Below are positions 1 through 9,334 of a stretch of 64,000 nucleotides of DNA, one piece after another. The notes under the pieces are model-generated. The model was not told the origin of the DNA. It did not search any database and was given only the letters and a program-made list of their open reading frames with translations. How positions within the stretch are numbered: position 1 is the stretch's first letter; each line of letters begins with the position of its first letter. Both the position numbers and the translations under genes were made by a program. The DNA comes from Bradyrhizobium sp. NDS-1. Its GTDB lineage: Bacteria > Pseudomonadota > Alphaproteobacteria > Rhizobiales > Xanthobacteraceae. The stretch is taken from assembly GCF_032918005.1 (NCBI RefSeq), contig NZ_CP136628.1, positions 4,945,501 to 5,009,500 on the forward strand. Direction: 5' to 3'.

Positions 1-2
1 TC

Positions 3-80
3 GCCGGTCAGATCATCACGCGGAGGGACATTCGTCCGCTGCGCACCGAAGGCAAGCCGGTCGGGTATTTGTACGGCTGA
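3..80 (+). CDS. C-terminal end of a truncated gene
   Basis: An open frame enters from the left edge and ends at TGA 78-80. The 25 visible residues are basic and end in Gly-Tyr-Leu-Tyr-Gly. They are too few to assign a family. The frame could be the tail of a real gene that starts outside the window; it is called only because it is open to the edge and has a coding-like composition. Confidence 0.35.
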   Translation, partial: AGQIITRRDIRPLRTEGKPVGYLYG

Positions 81-99
81 ATCCAGAAGGTTCCGTTGG

Positions 100-303
100 C
101 TATTCCGGGACCCGGCGCCCCGGAAAGGTCAGGCAGGCATTGATATCGACGGCCATCGTGTTGCGGTGTGCTTTGTTCAAGAGCGCGTCTCGCTCCGCAC
201 CGGGTTCAAGGCGCGCGGCCTGCTCGCGCAATCTCACCGCATCGGCCGCAAGACGCTCGGCAAGTGAATCCGCCTGACGGATGCGGCTGCGCTTCTCTGT
301 CAT
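100..303 (-). CDS. small hypothetical protein (67 aa)
   Basis: I do not recognise this protein. The start is ATG at 303, because an AAGGA ribosome-binding site lies about nine bases upstream; the frame stays open further upstream, but that part reads as non-coding. The protein is Arg/Ala/Glu-rich. Residues 10-45 look helical and amphipathic (alternating Ala, Leu, Glu, Arg), followed by a short tail ending PGRRVPE. There is no signal peptide or membrane segment. It is transcribed away from the hydrolase gene on its right. Function unknown; it could be a small cytoplasmic helical protein. Confidence 0.5.
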   Translation of the reverse strand: MTEKRSRIRQADSLAERLAADAVRLREQAARLEPGAERDALLNKAHRNTMAVDINACLTFPGRRVPE

Positions 304-731
304 GACAAATGTCCTTGCGGTGCGTTGGGAGAGTCGAGGTCGGTCAAGCCCGCGCATTGTCGGGCAAAGGGCGCACGCCGACGGGAATCGCGCCGCTGTA
401 ACGTCTCTCGACCACTGGTGCTGTCGTGTATCGTGCCAGCGATGCACTGCATTTGGGGTCTCGATCGCCATTCACCAGAGCGCGGCGCTGAAAATACGCT
501 CCCGGCGCCCGGCCTGACCGTGCTCGGACACGCTCGACGCGCCGATGAGTGATGATCCTGCGGGGCTTCCGCTTAAGTGACTGCCTTACTGCCGTACCAA
601 TCCCGCAGGAATTAGGAACATATCGCGGCCTCTCCTGTTGCGTCTGCCCATGGATGCATGCGTCCCCAAGATCAGGCCAAGGCGTACGCTCCCATTCTTC
701 TCATCCAATGATCTTCACCGAAAGTTTTCAG
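304..731. other. divergent intergenic region, no gene seen
   Basis: This 428-bp stretch separates the minus-strand small gene from the plus-strand hydrolase, so it should hold both promoters. Short open frames exist on both strands, including an N-terminal extension of the hydrolase frame, but none has a ribosome-binding site or a recognisable sequence. Confidence 0.4.
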
Positions 732-1739
732 ATGCGCATACTTAAGAGACGTTCGCCATCCTTGGCGGCCACGAGCCTTCGCGTTCTTGCAGAAAATCCG
801 GTAGCGTCCGCGATTGCCGCGACAGTCGCCTTGATGGGCACGGCCGCGGTCGTCAATCGAAAGCTGGCCGACAAGGCTCAACGCGAGAACCCGCCGCAGG
901 GACGCTTCATCGACATCGACGGTGTTCGCTTGCACTATGTGGAGCGCGGTGCGGGCCGCCCGCTGGTCTTGCTTCACGGCAATGGCAGCATGATCCAGGA
1001 TTTCGAATCGAGTGGTCTGATCGATCTCGCCGCCAAGGACTATCGCGTCATCGTGTTCGATCGTCCGGGATTCGGCCACAGCCTGAGGCCCCGAAACGTC
1101 GTATGGACCCCTGCGGCGCAGGCCGACCTCTTCAGGGATGCGCTAGCGCACCTTGGCGTCGAAAAGGCGATCGTGCTCGGGCATTCCTGGGGGGCGTCGG
1201 TCGCGATTGCCTTGGCAGGCAGGCACGCTTCGATGGTCGAGGCGTTGATCTTGGCGTCGGGGTATTATTTCCCGACGGCCCGCACCGACGCGATGATGGC
1301 GATGGCGGGGCCGGCGATACCTGGATTCGGCGATATCCTCAGCCACACGATTTCCCCGATCGTCAGTCGCCTGATGTGGCCGTCAATGCTCCGGCAACTG
1401 TTCGGGCCACGATCCGTCCCGCAAAAGTTCGATGGCTTTCCGAAGTCACTGGCCGTGCGTCCATCGCAGCTTCGTGCCGCCGCCGCCGAGGCCGCGTTGA
1501 TGGTCCCTGCCGCAATTCTGTCGGCGAAGACCTACGGCGAACTGGCCATGCCGGTCACCATCCTCGCCGGCGAGCAGGATCGCCTCATCGACATCGACGA
1601 ACAGTCCGGTCGCCTCCATGAGGAAATCAGGCACAGCAAGATGCGGCGCGTCGCGAGCGCAGGCCACATGATCCAACAGTCGGATACGGCCGACCTGATG
1701 GCCGCAATCGACGAAGCCGCGGCACAAACGCCGCATTGA
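732..1739 (+). CDS. alpha/beta-fold hydrolase, membrane-anchored
   Basis: This is a serine hydrolase of the alpha/beta superfamily; its substrate cannot be told from sequence. From the ATG at 732 (335 aa) there is a basic N-terminus and a hydrophobic stretch at about residues 20-40, which fits an inner-membrane anchor or uncleaved signal. The hydrolase domain follows. Visible are the oxyanion-hole motif LLHGNG, the nucleophile elbow GHSWGAS with Ser152, the acid Asp283 in AGEQDR, and His312 in SAGHM, which together make a complete triad. An in-frame ATG at 708 is possible, but neither start has a strong ribosome-binding site. Similar proteins are annotated as epoxide hydrolase or haloperoxidase-like, without proof of reaction. 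Confidence 0.85.
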   Translation: MRILKRRSPSLAATSLRVLAENPVASAIAATVALMGTAAVVNRKLADKAQRENPPQGRFIDIDGVRLHYVERGAGRPLVLLHGNGSMIQDFESSGLIDLAAKDYRVIVFDRPGFGHSLRPRNVVWTPAAQADLFRDALAHLGVEKAIVLGHSWGASVAIALAGRHASMVEALILASGYYFPTARTDAMMAMAGPAIPGFGDILSHTISPIVSRLMWPSMLRQLFGPRSVPQKFDGFPKSLAVRPSQLRAAAAEAALMVPAAILSAKTYGELAMPVTILAGEQDRLIDIDEQSGRLHEEIRHSKMRRVASAGHMIQQSDTADLMAAIDEAAAQTPH

Positions 1740-1774
1740 TTTGAGATGTATGAAGCTGTCGGAAAGGAACGACC

Positions 1775-1924
1775 ATGGCCCCGAAAATCAAAGAGCGGAC
1801 CTGCCCGGAGTGCAGCGGAACGGGCTTTCCTCTGTCCATGAAGGCAGCTGCGCCGGGCCGCAAAGTCTACCCGGTCAAATGCCAGGTCTGCGAAGGAAAG
1901 GGCAAGATCACCGAACCCGACTGA
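1775..1924 (+). CDS. small DnaJ-type zinc-finger protein (49 aa)
   Basis: This tiny gene is missed by size filters. ATG 1775 follows an AAGGAA ribosome-binding site with normal spacing, and TGA is at 1922-1924. The 49 residues carry two CxxCxGxG motifs, CPECSGTG near residue 10 and CQVCEGKG near residue 36, the pattern of the DnaJ central zinc-binding domain. The two pairs of cysteines could bind one zinc ion. It lies 36 bp after the hydrolase gene on the same strand and may be co-transcribed with it. Its role is unknown; it may act as a small chaperone-like or nucleic-acid-binding zinc protein. Confidence 0.75.
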   Translation: MAPKIKERTCPECSGTGFPLSMKAAAPGRKVYPVKCQVCEGKGKITEPD

Positions 1925-1938
1925 GGCGAACCTTAGGC

Positions 1939-3327
1939 CTACTCCGCCGCCTGACGCACGTGGCGCGCGGTCGGCGTGCGCATCGTGACGAGCTCTTCGG
2001 CGGCGGTCGGATGCAGCGCGATCGTCGCGTCGAAATCGGCCTTGGTCGCCTTCATCTTCACCGCGATCGCGACCGCCTGGGTGATCTCGGCGGCGGCATC
2101 GCCGACGATGTGGCAGCCGAGCACGCGATCGGTCGCGCCGTCGACCACGAGCTTCATCAGCACGCGCGTGTCGCGGCCGGACATCGTCGCCTTGATCGGG
2201 CGGAACGAGGTCTTGTAGATGTCGACGTGGCTGAATTGCGCTCGCGCCTCGGTCTCGGTGAGACCAACGGTGCCGACTTCCGGCTGCGAGAACACCGCGG
2301 TCGGAATGTTGGCGTGATCGACCCTGACCTCGCGCTTGCCGAACACGGTGTCGGCGAAGGCATGGCCCTCGCGGATGGCGACCGGCGTCAGGTTGAAGCG
2401 ATGGGTGACGTCGCCGATCGCATAGATGCTGTCGACCGAGCTCCTTGAGAAATGGTCGACCGCGATGCCGCCATTTGCAGGATTGATGGCGACACCGGCC
2501 TTCTCCAGCCCGAGATTGGCCACCGCCGGATGCCGGCCGATCGCGAACATCACCTGCTCCGAGGCAAGGCTCGAGCCGTTCGACAGATGCGTGGTGAATT
2601 CCTCGCCATGGCGGTCGACCTTGCTCACCGTGCAGCCGGTGAGAATGGTGATGCCCTGCTTCTCCATCTCGCTGCGGACGTGGGTGCGAACATCCTCGTC
2701 GAAACCGCGCAGGATGTTGTCGCCGCGATAGACCACGGTGACGTCGGAGCCGAAGCCGGCGAAGATGCCGGCGAATTCCAGCGCGATGTAGCCACCGCCC
2801 TGGATCACGATCCGTCTCGGCAGCTTCTTCAGATGGAAGGCTTCGTTGGATGAGATCACATGTTCGATGCCGGGAATCACCGCGCCGTGGTTGGGCGCTC
2901 CTCCGGTGGCGATCAGGATGTACTTCGCGGTGATCTTGCGGTCGTTTTCGAGCAGGCGGATGGTGTGCCTGTCTTCGATCACCGCACGGCTCTTGACGAT
3001 CTGCGCGCCCGACTTCTCGACATTGGCGGTATAGGCCGCCTCCAGCCGTGCGATTTCCTTGTCCTTGTTAGCAATCAGCGTGGCCCAGTCGAAACTGGCG
3101 GGCGGAACGGTCCAGCCGAAGCCGGCGGCGTCCTCGAGCTCGTGACGGAAATGCGAGCCGATTGCGAACAGCTTCTTCGGCACGCAGCCGCGGATCACGC
3201 AGGTGCCGCCCATGCGGTACTCTTCCGCGATCATCACGCGGGCGCCGTACCCGGCCGCGATGCGGGCGGCACGAACGCCACCCGAGCCGCCGCCGATGAC
3301 GAAGAGGTCGACGTCGAATTCAGCCAT
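1939..3327 (-). CDS. gor: glutathione-disulfide reductase
   Basis: This cytoplasmic flavoenzyme reduces glutathione disulfide with NADPH and keeps the thiol pool reduced. The 462 aa match the family length. The FAD-binding motif GGGSGG begins near residue 12. The redox-active disulfide is Cys43/Cys48 in GGTCVIRGCVPKK. A second Rossmann motif, GGGYIALEFAGI, binds NADPH. The FAD-site motif AIGDV and the C-terminal HPTAAEE, which carries the active-site His-Glu pair, are present. The start ATG at 3327 has a GGAG about nine bases upstream. It lies downstream of rpiA and the DUF2059 gene on the same strand, about 47 bp away. RpiA belongs to the pentose-phosphate pathway, which also supplies NADPH, so the grouping makes metabolic sense. 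Confidence 0.95.
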   Translation of the reverse strand: MAEFDVDLFVIGGGSGGVRAARIAAGYGARVMIAEEYRMGGTCVIRGCVPKKLFAIGSHFRHELEDAAGFGWTVPPASFDWATLIANKDKEIARLEAAYTANVEKSGAQIVKSRAVIEDRHTIRLLENDRKITAKYILIATGGAPNHGAVIPGIEHVISSNEAFHLKKLPRRIVIQGGGYIALEFAGIFAGFGSDVTVVYRGDNILRGFDEDVRTHVRSEMEKQGITILTGCTVSKVDRHGEEFTTHLSNGSSLASEQVMFAIGRHPAVANLGLEKAGVAINPANGGIAVDHFSRSSVDSIYAIGDVTHRFNLTPVAIREGHAFADTVFGKREVRVDHANIPTAVFSQPEVGTVGLTETEARAQFSHVDIYKTSFRPIKATMSGRDTRVLMKLVVDGATDRVLGCHIVGDAAAEITQAVAIAVKMKATKADFDATIALHPTAAEELVTMRTPTARHVRQAAE

Positions 3328-3374
3328 TGTCCACTCCGACCCCTTTCAGGAACGACCCTTCCAGATAGGTGCGC

Positions 3375-3917
3375 TCAGATCTCCTTGCCACGCTTGCGCA
3401 TCTCGGCACGGAAGGCACCCATCACGGTTTCCGCGAAGCTCTGGGCCCAACTATTCATGAACGCCATGCTCTGCCCGATCGCGCGCGGCTCGGCATCGAT
3501 CAGCTTCTTGCCCAAGGGCGACTTGTAGAAAGTGACGAGGTCCTTCAGCTCCTGCTCGGTGAACTCGCTGGCATAAATCTGCGCCATGCCGTCACCGATC
3601 TCGCTCTGGCGGCCGTTGAGCTGCTGGGCCACGATCGGCGCGACCTCGTTGAGGTCCTTTTGGTAATTCAGGTTCTGCTGGATCAGCGTGCCCTTGGTCT
3701 TCTCGACCATGCCCGGCACCGCGCCCGCATACATCCCGGCGGCGTTCTTGATCTGCAGGATCTCCTTGGCTGCCGCGATCGCCGCGGGCGAGGCCTTTGG
3801 CAGGGCCGGCGCCGCGGGAGCCTTCTGGCCCGCCTGCTGCGCCACGGCCGGGGCGGCCGAAACGGCCAATCCCGCAGCGAGAGCCGCAGCCGGCAAGAAT
3901 TTCAACATGCTCTTCAT
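3375..3917 (-). CDS. DUF2059 secreted protein
   Basis: This is a 180-residue exported protein of unknown function. A Sec signal peptide is clear: Lys near the N-terminus, an Ala/Leu-rich core, and an AVA-Q cleavage site near residue 27. An Ala/Pro/Lys-rich linker follows, then a helical DUF2059 domain (about residues 75-165) with the typical [20 protein letters not shown] segment. Its ATG overlaps the rpiA stop by four bases (ATGA, 3914-3917), so translation is probably coupled. DUF2059 proteins are common in Rhizobiales next to rpiA and gor; no reaction is known for them. It acts in the periplasm. Confidence 0.85.
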   Translation of the reverse strand: MKSMLKFLPAAALAAGLAVSAAPAVAQQAGQKAPAAPALPKASPAAIAAAKEILQIKNAAGMYAGAVPGMVEKTKGTLIQQNLNYQKDLNEVAPIVAQQLNGRQSEIGDGMAQIYASEFTEQELKDLVTFYKSPLGKKLIDAEPRAIGQSMAFMNSWAQSFAETVMGAFRAEMRKRGKEI

Positions 3918-4633
3918 TCCTGGTCTCCTTTCGGCTTACGCCGTTCAATCACGCGAATTCCCTCGCCGCCCGCCAGAACGGCCGAGCTGGCCAAGCCGAT
4001 GAACAAGCCGTGCTCGACCACGCCCGGAATGGCGCTCAACGCCTTGGCGAGACCGGGTGGATCCACAATACGTCCGAGCTGGGCATCGACGATCCAGTGG
4101 CCGCCATCGGTGACGAAAACGTGGCCGTCCTTGGCCTTGCGGACCGCCATTTGCCCGGAAACGCCGCATTCGGCAAATGCCTTCTCGATCGACCGGCGCG
4201 TCGCGCCGAGGCCGAACGGGATGACCTCGACCGGCAGCGGAAACTTGCCGAGCGTGGGCACCCATTTGGTATCATCGGCAATCACGATCATGCGGTCCGA
4301 AGCGGCTGCCACGATCTTCTCGCGCAGCAGCGCGCCGCCGCCGCCCTTGATCAGGTTGAGCGCGGGATCGATCTCGTCGGCGCCGTCGACGGTGATGTCG
4401 AGATGGTCGATTTCGTCCAGCGTGGTCAGCGGCACGCCGCAGCGCTCCGCATCCGCCCTCGTCGCTTCCGACGTGGGCACGCCGATCACCTTGAGCCCGG
4501 CGGCAACGCGCTCACCGAGCAGCTCGACGAAATGTTTGGCGGTCGAGCCGGTGCCGAGCCCGAGCTGCATGCCGTCCCGCACCTCCTCGAGCGCGCGCGC
4601 CGCAGCCTGCCGCTTCAACTGGTCCATGTTCAC
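3914..4633 (-). CDS. rpiA: ribose-5-phosphate isomerase A
   Basis: This enzyme interconverts ribose-5-phosphate and ribulose-5-phosphate in the non-oxidative pentose phosphate pathway, in the cytoplasm. The 239 aa fit RpiA. Hallmarks are [11 protein letters not shown] (phosphate binding), DGADEID with the catalytic acidic residues, and [11 protein letters not shown]. The motif TDGGHWIVD lies near residue 180. The start ATG at 4633 leaves a short leader. The gene heads a minus-strand run, rpiA, DUF2059, gor, with a four-base overlap to the next gene. Confidence 0.95.
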   Translation of the reverse strand: MNMDQLKRQAAARALEEVRDGMQLGLGTGSTAKHFVELLGERVAAGLKVIGVPTSEATRADAERCGVPLTTLDEIDHLDITVDGADEIDPALNLIKGGGGALLREKIVAAASDRMIVIADDTKWVPTLGKFPLPVEVIPFGLGATRRSIEKAFAECGVSGQMAVRKAKDGHVFVTDGGHWIVDAQLGRIVDPPGLAKALSAIPGVVEHGLFIGLASSAVLAGGEGIRVIERRKPKGDQE

Positions 4634-4802
4634 CTGTGCGCCCGCCTCTGAATCCGGAAGATGTGCCGCCGATCGCGGCCACTTGCGGCGGCCTATGTAG
4701 CCTCGTTTCTCCCCGGAGAACAGGGTCTGGGAACAGACCTATAAGGTGATCTTATGGGCCTGCCCCTTGCGTGGGCACGACCGGGCCGGTAGCGCTTGAA
4801 CC

Positions 4803-5477
4803 ATGAACTCCCCTCACACCATCGTCTTCGATCTCGACGGCACGCTTGTGGATACGGCGCCCGACCTGATCACCGCGCTGAACTACGTGCTCGACCGGGA
4901 AGGGCTGCCGCCCGTGCCGATGGCCTCGGCCCGCAACATGATCGGGGCCGGCGCCCGCAAGCTGATCGAACGGGGGCTGGAAGCGGAGGGCCGCACCGTC
5001 AGCCCCGCCGACATGGACCGGATGACGGCGGACTTCATCGCCTATTACGCCGACCATATCGCGGTCGAATCCCGCCCATTTGAGGGGCTCGAGGCCGCGC
5101 TCGACCATTTTGCGACCCAGGGCCATCGCCTTGCGGTGTGCACCAACAAGCTGGAATGGCTCTCCAAGCGCCTGCTGGACCAGCTCGACCTCAGCCGCCG
5201 CTTTGCCGCGATCTGCGGTGCCGACACGTTTGGCGTCCAGAAGCCCGACCCGACCATCTTTCGGCAGACCGTGGCGCGCGCCGGCGGCGCGGTCAAAGCC
5301 AGCATCATGGTCGGCGACGCCGGAACCGATGTCGGGGTGGCCCGGCGGGCCGGGGTACCGGTGATTGGGGTCAGCTTCGGCTACACGGACGTGCCGATCG
5401 CCGAGCTGAAACCAGACCGGCTGATCCATCACATGCGCGACCTGCCGGCCGCCGCCAGCAGCCTGATGTCGACATAA
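4803..5477 (+). CDS. gph: phosphoglycolate phosphatase (HAD family)
   Basis: This is a HAD-superfamily phosphatase, most likely one that dephosphorylates 2-phosphoglycolate. HAD motif I is DLDGTLVDT, with Asp10 as nucleophile and Asp12 as acid/base. A helical cap follows at about residues 18-85. Motif II Thr is in CTNK near residue 115, and motif IV is GDAGTD near residue 173. At 224 aa it has the usual Gph length. It is divergent from rpiA with about 170 bp between them. HAD phosphatases are hard to tell apart by sequence, so substrate is inferred from overall similarity. Confidence 0.85.
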   Translation: MNSPHTIVFDLDGTLVDTAPDLITALNYVLDREGLPPVPMASARNMIGAGARKLIERGLEAEGRTVSPADMDRMTADFIAYYADHIAVESRPFEGLEAALDHFATQGHRLAVCTNKLEWLSKRLLDQLDLSRRFAAICGADTFGVQKPDPTIFRQTVARAGGAVKASIMVGDAGTDVGVARRAGVPVIGVSFGYTDVPIAELKPDRLIHHMRDLPAAASSLMST

Positions 5478-5821
5478 CCTCCATCAAGCCACTGAAAATT
5501 CTTTGGAATTCTGCGTGCTGCCTACGCCAAACCAAGCCTGACGGTCCGTGCAGGGTTATGTGCGGTTCGTCGCAGCAAGTCCAAACCGCTTCGCCGGCTG
5601 CGCTGGCCAGGAACCTCAAACCGGCCGCGGCCGCGGGCCTGCTGCAGTCCCGGCCGAGGCCGCTCGGGCCGAAGCCCGGCGGTTCCCCGATCCGAACGCC
5701 CGGCAGGCGCTGATTCTACGTATACCACCCGATTGTCCTCGCCGCGTCCGATGCTTAGATTGCGTCCCGAGCACCGCTGAAGCAAGGTGCGCCCGTCGCC
5801 GTAAGTGACAAGGCCTCTCGC
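5478..5821. other. GC-rich intergenic region with a strong hairpin
   Basis: This 344-bp gap lies between gph and moaA. It contains GC-rich inverted repeats, the best being 5659-5681: a nine-pair stem with one bulged base. On the minus strand its loop is UUCG closed by a C-G pair, an especially stable tetraloop; on the plus strand it is CGAA. There is no T-run, so it is not a plain terminator. The gap is long for this dense core region and could encode a structured RNA or a moaA leader. No Moco riboswitch consensus was recognised. Confidence 0.3.
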
Positions 5822-6841
5822 ATGAACGGATCCGCCGCGCTGTCGACCCCGATGACCGATCCGTTCGGGCGGACCATCAGCTATTTGCGCGTTTCCGTCA
5901 CCGATCGCTGCGACCTGCGCTGCTTCTACTGCATGTCGGAAGACATGACGTTCCTGCCCAAGGCCAACCTGTTGACGCTGGAGGAGCTCGACCGGCTCTG
6001 CTCGGCCTTCATCGCCAAGGGCGTCAAGAAGCTGCGGCTCACCGGCGGCGAGCCGCTGGTCCGGCGCAACGTAATGACGCTGGTGCGCTCGCTGTCGCGG
6101 CATCTGTCGAGCGGCGCCCTGAACGAGCTGACGCTGACCACCAACGGCACCCAGCTTGCGAAGCACGCGCGGGAGCTTGCCGATTGCGGCGTCCGCCGCA
6201 TCAACGTCTCGCTCGACACGCTCGATCCCAAGAAGTTTCGCGAGATCACCCGCTGGGGCGAGATCGACAAGGTGCTGGAAGGCATCGAGGCCGCGCGTGC
6301 CGCCGGCCTCAGCGTCAAGATCAACGCGGTGGCGCTGAAGAATCTCAACGAGGACGAGCTTCCCGACCTGATGCGGTGGGCGCATGGCAAGGGCATGGGC
6401 CTGACGTTGATCGAGGTTATGCCGATGGGTGAGATCGAATCGGGGCGGATCGACCAATATTTGCCGCTGTCCCTGGTGCGCGCCCGCCTCGCCCAGCAAT
6501 TCACGCTGACGGACCTCGCCGAGAGCACCGGCGGTCCGGCCCGTTATGTCAGCGTCGCCGAAACCGGCGGCAAGCTCGGCTTCATCACGCCGATGACCCA
6601 TAATTTCTGTGAATCCTGCAACCGGGTGCGCATCACCTGCACGGGCACGCTGCACACCTGCCTCGGCCATGAGGATGCCTCCGATTTGCGCAAACCTTTG
6701 CGTGCATCGAGCGAGGACGTGCTGCTTGCGGATGCGATCGACCGTGCCATCGGCCTCAAGCCCAAGGGCCATGATTTCATCATCGACCGCCGCCACGATC
6801 GTCCCAGCGTCTCCAGGCACATGAGCGTCACCGGCGGCTGA
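5822..6841 (+). CDS. moaA: GTP 3',8-cyclase MoaA
   Basis: This radical-SAM enzyme, with MoaC, turns GTP into cyclic pyranopterin monophosphate, the first step of molybdenum cofactor synthesis. The N-terminal 4Fe-4S site that binds SAM is CDLRCFYC (Cys30, Cys34, Cys37). The second cluster, which binds GTP, uses cysteines at about residues 263, 266 and 280 in the FCESCNRVR segment and after. [10 protein letters not shown] is the SAM-binding loop. The protein ends in Gly-Gly, the conserved MoaA tail needed for activity. At 339 aa it is of normal length. It stands alone here, without other moa genes. Confidence 0.95.
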   Translation: MNGSAALSTPMTDPFGRTISYLRVSVTDRCDLRCFYCMSEDMTFLPKANLLTLEELDRLCSAFIAKGVKKLRLTGGEPLVRRNVMTLVRSLSRHLSSGALNELTLTTNGTQLAKHARELADCGVRRINVSLDTLDPKKFREITRWGEIDKVLEGIEAARAAGLSVKINAVALKNLNEDELPDLMRWAHGKGMGLTLIEVMPMGEIESGRIDQYLPLSLVRARLAQQFTLTDLAESTGGPARYVSVAETGGKLGFITPMTHNFCESCNRVRITCTGTLHTCLGHEDASDLRKPLRASSEDVLLADAIDRAIGLKPKGHDFIIDRRHDRPSVSRHMSVTGG

Positions 6842-7010
6842 CACCGTCGGAATACGGCCTTATTCCCCTTAACTATCAACAAACTTCCGATTGACTGGCG
6901 GCACGCTCGCTGGTTTGGTGCGGCTGCCTCATGCCTGCGCGGCGAGACAAGCCACGCGCCAACTCGGCGCAGTCAAGACGGCCGGGGCACAATCGGGGGA
7001 GGACCTATCG

Positions 7011-7592
7011 TTGCAAGCGCTCCTTAAGTTGAGCAGCAGGATTGATGCGTTCACGCGCTGGACGGGCAAGCGTGTCGCGTGGCTGATCGTGCTCGCCGTG
7101 GTCATCTCGGCAGTCAACGCGATCATTCGCAAGACGTTCGACACCTCGTCGAATTCATGGCTCGAGCTGCAATGGGTCCTGTTCAGCATCGTCTTCCTGC
7201 TCTGCGCGCCCTGGACTCTGCTCGACAACGAGCACATCCGCATCGACATCGTGAGCAACGCGCTGCCGAAGAAGGCCCGCAACCTGATCGACGTCTTCGG
7301 CCACTTGCTCTTCCTCTTTCCGATTTGCATCGTCATGATCATCACCGGAGTGCCGTTCTTCCAGCGCTCCTTCCACATCAACGAGCAATCCGGCAACGCC
7401 GGCGGCCTGCCGCAATGGCCCGCCAAATCCCTGATCATGATCGCGTTCGCGTTCCTGCTCGTTCAAGGCATTTCCGAGCTGATCAAGCGGATTGCGGTGA
7501 TGCGCGGATTGATGCCGGATCCGCATGAATCCCAGGTGTCTGCGCTGGAGGCGGAAGTCGAGCATCTCGTCGAAGCGATCGAGAAGAAGTAG
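7011..7592 (+). CDS. TRAP transporter small permease (DctQ)
   Basis: This is the four-helix membrane subunit of a tripartite ATP-independent periplasmic transporter, which imports organic acids using an ion gradient. I chose TTG 7011 as the start because GGAGG lies nine bases upstream; the frame is open further 5' but that part is unlike DctQ. The 194 residues show four hydrophobic helices at about 20-42, 50-75, 95-118 and 140-160. The WLELQW and LLDNEHIRIDI segments are typical of DctQ. The tail is acidic. dctM begins 26 bp downstream. No solute-binding protein gene is adjacent; the likely ones lie at 18.7-21.1 kb. Confidence 0.88.
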   Translation: MQALLKLSSRIDAFTRWTGKRVAWLIVLAVVISAVNAIIRKTFDTSSNSWLELQWVLFSIVFLLCAPWTLLDNEHIRIDIVSNALPKKARNLIDVFGHLLFLFPICIVMIITGVPFFQRSFHINEQSGNAGGLPQWPAKSLIMIAFAFLLVQGISELIKRIAVMRGLMPDPHESQVSALEAEVEHLVEAIEKK

Positions 7593-7618
7593 CCGTTGGC
7601 GACGGTGTAGGGGGAATA

Positions 7619-9274
7619 ATGACCGCATTCATCATCGCCAATATGGCGCCTATCATGTTCGTGTCGCTGGTCGTGATGCTGCTGCTCGGCTATCCGGCGG
7701 CATTCTCGCTCGGCGCCGTCGGCCTGTTCTATGCCGTGATCGGCGTCCAGCTCGGCCAGTTCCACCCCGACTTCCTCCAGGCCCTGCCCGAGCGCGTCTA
7801 CGGCGTGATGAACAACGACACGCTGCTCGCCATCCCGTTCTTCACATTCATGGGATTGGTGCTGGAGCGGTCGGGCATGGCCGAGGACCTGCTCGACACC
7901 ATCGGCCAATTGTTCGGCACCATCCGCGGCGGCCTTGCCTATGCCGTGATCTTCGTCGGCGCGCTGCTCGCCGCGACGACGGGCGTCGTCGCCGCCTCCG
8001 TGATCTCGATGGGCCTGATCTCGCTGCCGATCATGCTGCGCTATGGCTATGACCGCCGCGTGGCATCCGGCGTCATTGCCGCGTCCGGCACGCTCGCGCA
8101 GATCATTCCGCCCTCGCTCGTGCTGATCGTGATGGCCGACCAGCTCGGCAAGTCCGTCGGCGACATGTATGAGGGCGCCTTCATCCCGGGCCTCGTGCTC
8201 GCGGCCCTCTACGCCGGCTACGCCTTCCTCGTCAGCATGATCTTTCCGGCGGCCGCGCCCGGCCTGCCGAAGGAAGCCATCGCTTTCCGCGAAGACAATG
8301 GCGACCGCGGCCTGGTCTCGCTCGGCATGCTGTTCCTCGCGAGCTGCGTGTTCGGATGGTTCATGATGCGCAATTCGAGCACGCATGGCGCCGATTACGT
8401 CGTGCTCAGCATGTTCTACGGCATCGTCTTCGCCTTCGCCGTCGCGGTGGTGAACTGGCTGATCGACAAGTTCACCGGTTTCCGTTTCCTCTCGAAAATG
8501 GCGCAGCAGACCACCTTCGTCATGGTGCCGCCGCTGTTCCTGATCTTCCTCGTGCTGGGCACCATCTTCATCGGTATCGCAACTCCGACCGAAGGTGGCG
8601 CGATGGGCGCCGCCGGCGCCCTCATCCTGGGCGCGGCCAAGCGCCGTCTGAGCTGGGACCTCATCCGGCAAGCCACGGAATCGACCGCCAAGCTGTCGGC
8701 CTTTGTCGTGTTCATCCTGGTCGGCGCCCGTATCTTCTCGCTCACCTTCTATGGCGTGAACGGACACGTCTGGGTCGAGCATCTGCTCACGTCCCTGCCC
8801 GGCGGCCAGATCGGCTTCCTGATCTTCGTCAACGTTCTCGTTTTCGTGCTGGCCTTCTTCCTCGACTTTTTCGAGCTGGCCTTCATCGTGATCCCGCTGC
8901 TCGGACCGGCCGCCGAGAAACTCGGCATCGACCTGATCTGGTTCGGCGTCATTCTCGGCGTCAACATGCAGACGTCGTTCATGCACCCGCCGTTCGGCTT
9001 CGCCCTGTTCTATCTCAGATCGGTCGCGCCGAAGGAGCGGTACACGGACCGCCTCACCGGCAAGAGGATGGAGCCGGTCACCACGGGCCAAATCTATTGG
9101 GGCGCGGTGCCGTTCGTGGTCATCCAGTTGATCATGGTCGGCCTGGTGATCGCCTTCCCCGCGATGGTGATGCACTACAAGGGCGTGCAGTCGAACATCG
9201 ATCCCAACACCATCAAGATCGAGGTGCCGCAGATCGATTTGCCCCCGCTGGATCTCGGACCGCCGCAGAAGTAG
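7619..9274 (+). CDS. TRAP transporter large permease (DctM)
   Basis: This is the transport-channel subunit of the TRAP system. At 551 aa it belongs to the longer DctM type; classic ones are about 425 aa. It has about 12 hydrophobic segments with Gly/Pro-rich motifs typical of the family, such as TPTEGGAMGAAGA near residue 325, TTGVVAAS near residue 120 and MHPPFGFALFYLRS near residue 460. The GGGGG ribosome-binding site precedes ATG 7619. Compared with short DctM there is an extra block at about residues 220-290 with two further helices. The C-terminus is hydrophilic and Pro-rich. It works with the DctQ upstream and a periplasmic binding protein. Confidence 0.9.
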   Translation: MTAFIIANMAPIMFVSLVVMLLLGYPAAFSLGAVGLFYAVIGVQLGQFHPDFLQALPERVYGVMNNDTLLAIPFFTFMGLVLERSGMAEDLLDTIGQLFGTIRGGLAYAVIFVGALLAATTGVVAASVISMGLISLPIMLRYGYDRRVASGVIAASGTLAQIIPPSLVLIVMADQLGKSVGDMYEGAFIPGLVLAALYAGYAFLVSMIFPAAAPGLPKEAIAFREDNGDRGLVSLGMLFLASCVFGWFMMRNSSTHGADYVVLSMFYGIVFAFAVAVVNWLIDKFTGFRFLSKMAQQTTFVMVPPLFLIFLVLGTIFIGIATPTEGGAMGAAGALILGAAKRRLSWDLIRQATESTAKLSAFVVFILVGARIFSLTFYGVNGHVWVEHLLTSLPGGQIGFLIFVNVLVFVLAFFLDFFELAFIVIPLLGPAAEKLGIDLIWFGVILGVNMQTSFMHPPFGFALFYLRSVAPKERYTDRLTGKRMEPVTTGQIYWGAVPFVVIQLIMVGLVIAFPAMVMHYKGVQSNIDPNTIKIEVPQIDLPPLDLGPPQK

Positions 9275-9302
9275 CGGGAGGCAAGCGCGGTTGCCCTCTT
9301 AT

Positions 9303-9332
9303 CCCTCCCCTTGGGACCTCTCCAGGGGAGGG
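9303..9332. terminator. inverted repeat between convergent genes
   Basis: Perfect eight-base arms, CCCTCCCC at 9303-9310 and GGGGAGGG at 9325-9332, surround a 14-base loop. It lies between the dctM stop and the stop of the convergent sensor-kinase gene, so it may end transcription from both sides. There is no T-run, so strength is uncertain. Similar repeats are frequent in Bradyrhizobium genomes. Confidence 0.45.
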
Positions 9333-9334
9333 TA

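Noticed and set aside
549..731. N-terminal extension of the hydrolase frame
   Set aside because: The extra 61 residues are Cys/Ser/Pro-rich and unlike any leader; the start at 732 places the membrane anchor at the N-terminus.
7463..9175. 570-codon minus-strand open frame opposite dctM
   Set aside because: The product is His/Asp/Glu-rich noise typical of the antisense of a membrane protein gene; dctM is certain.
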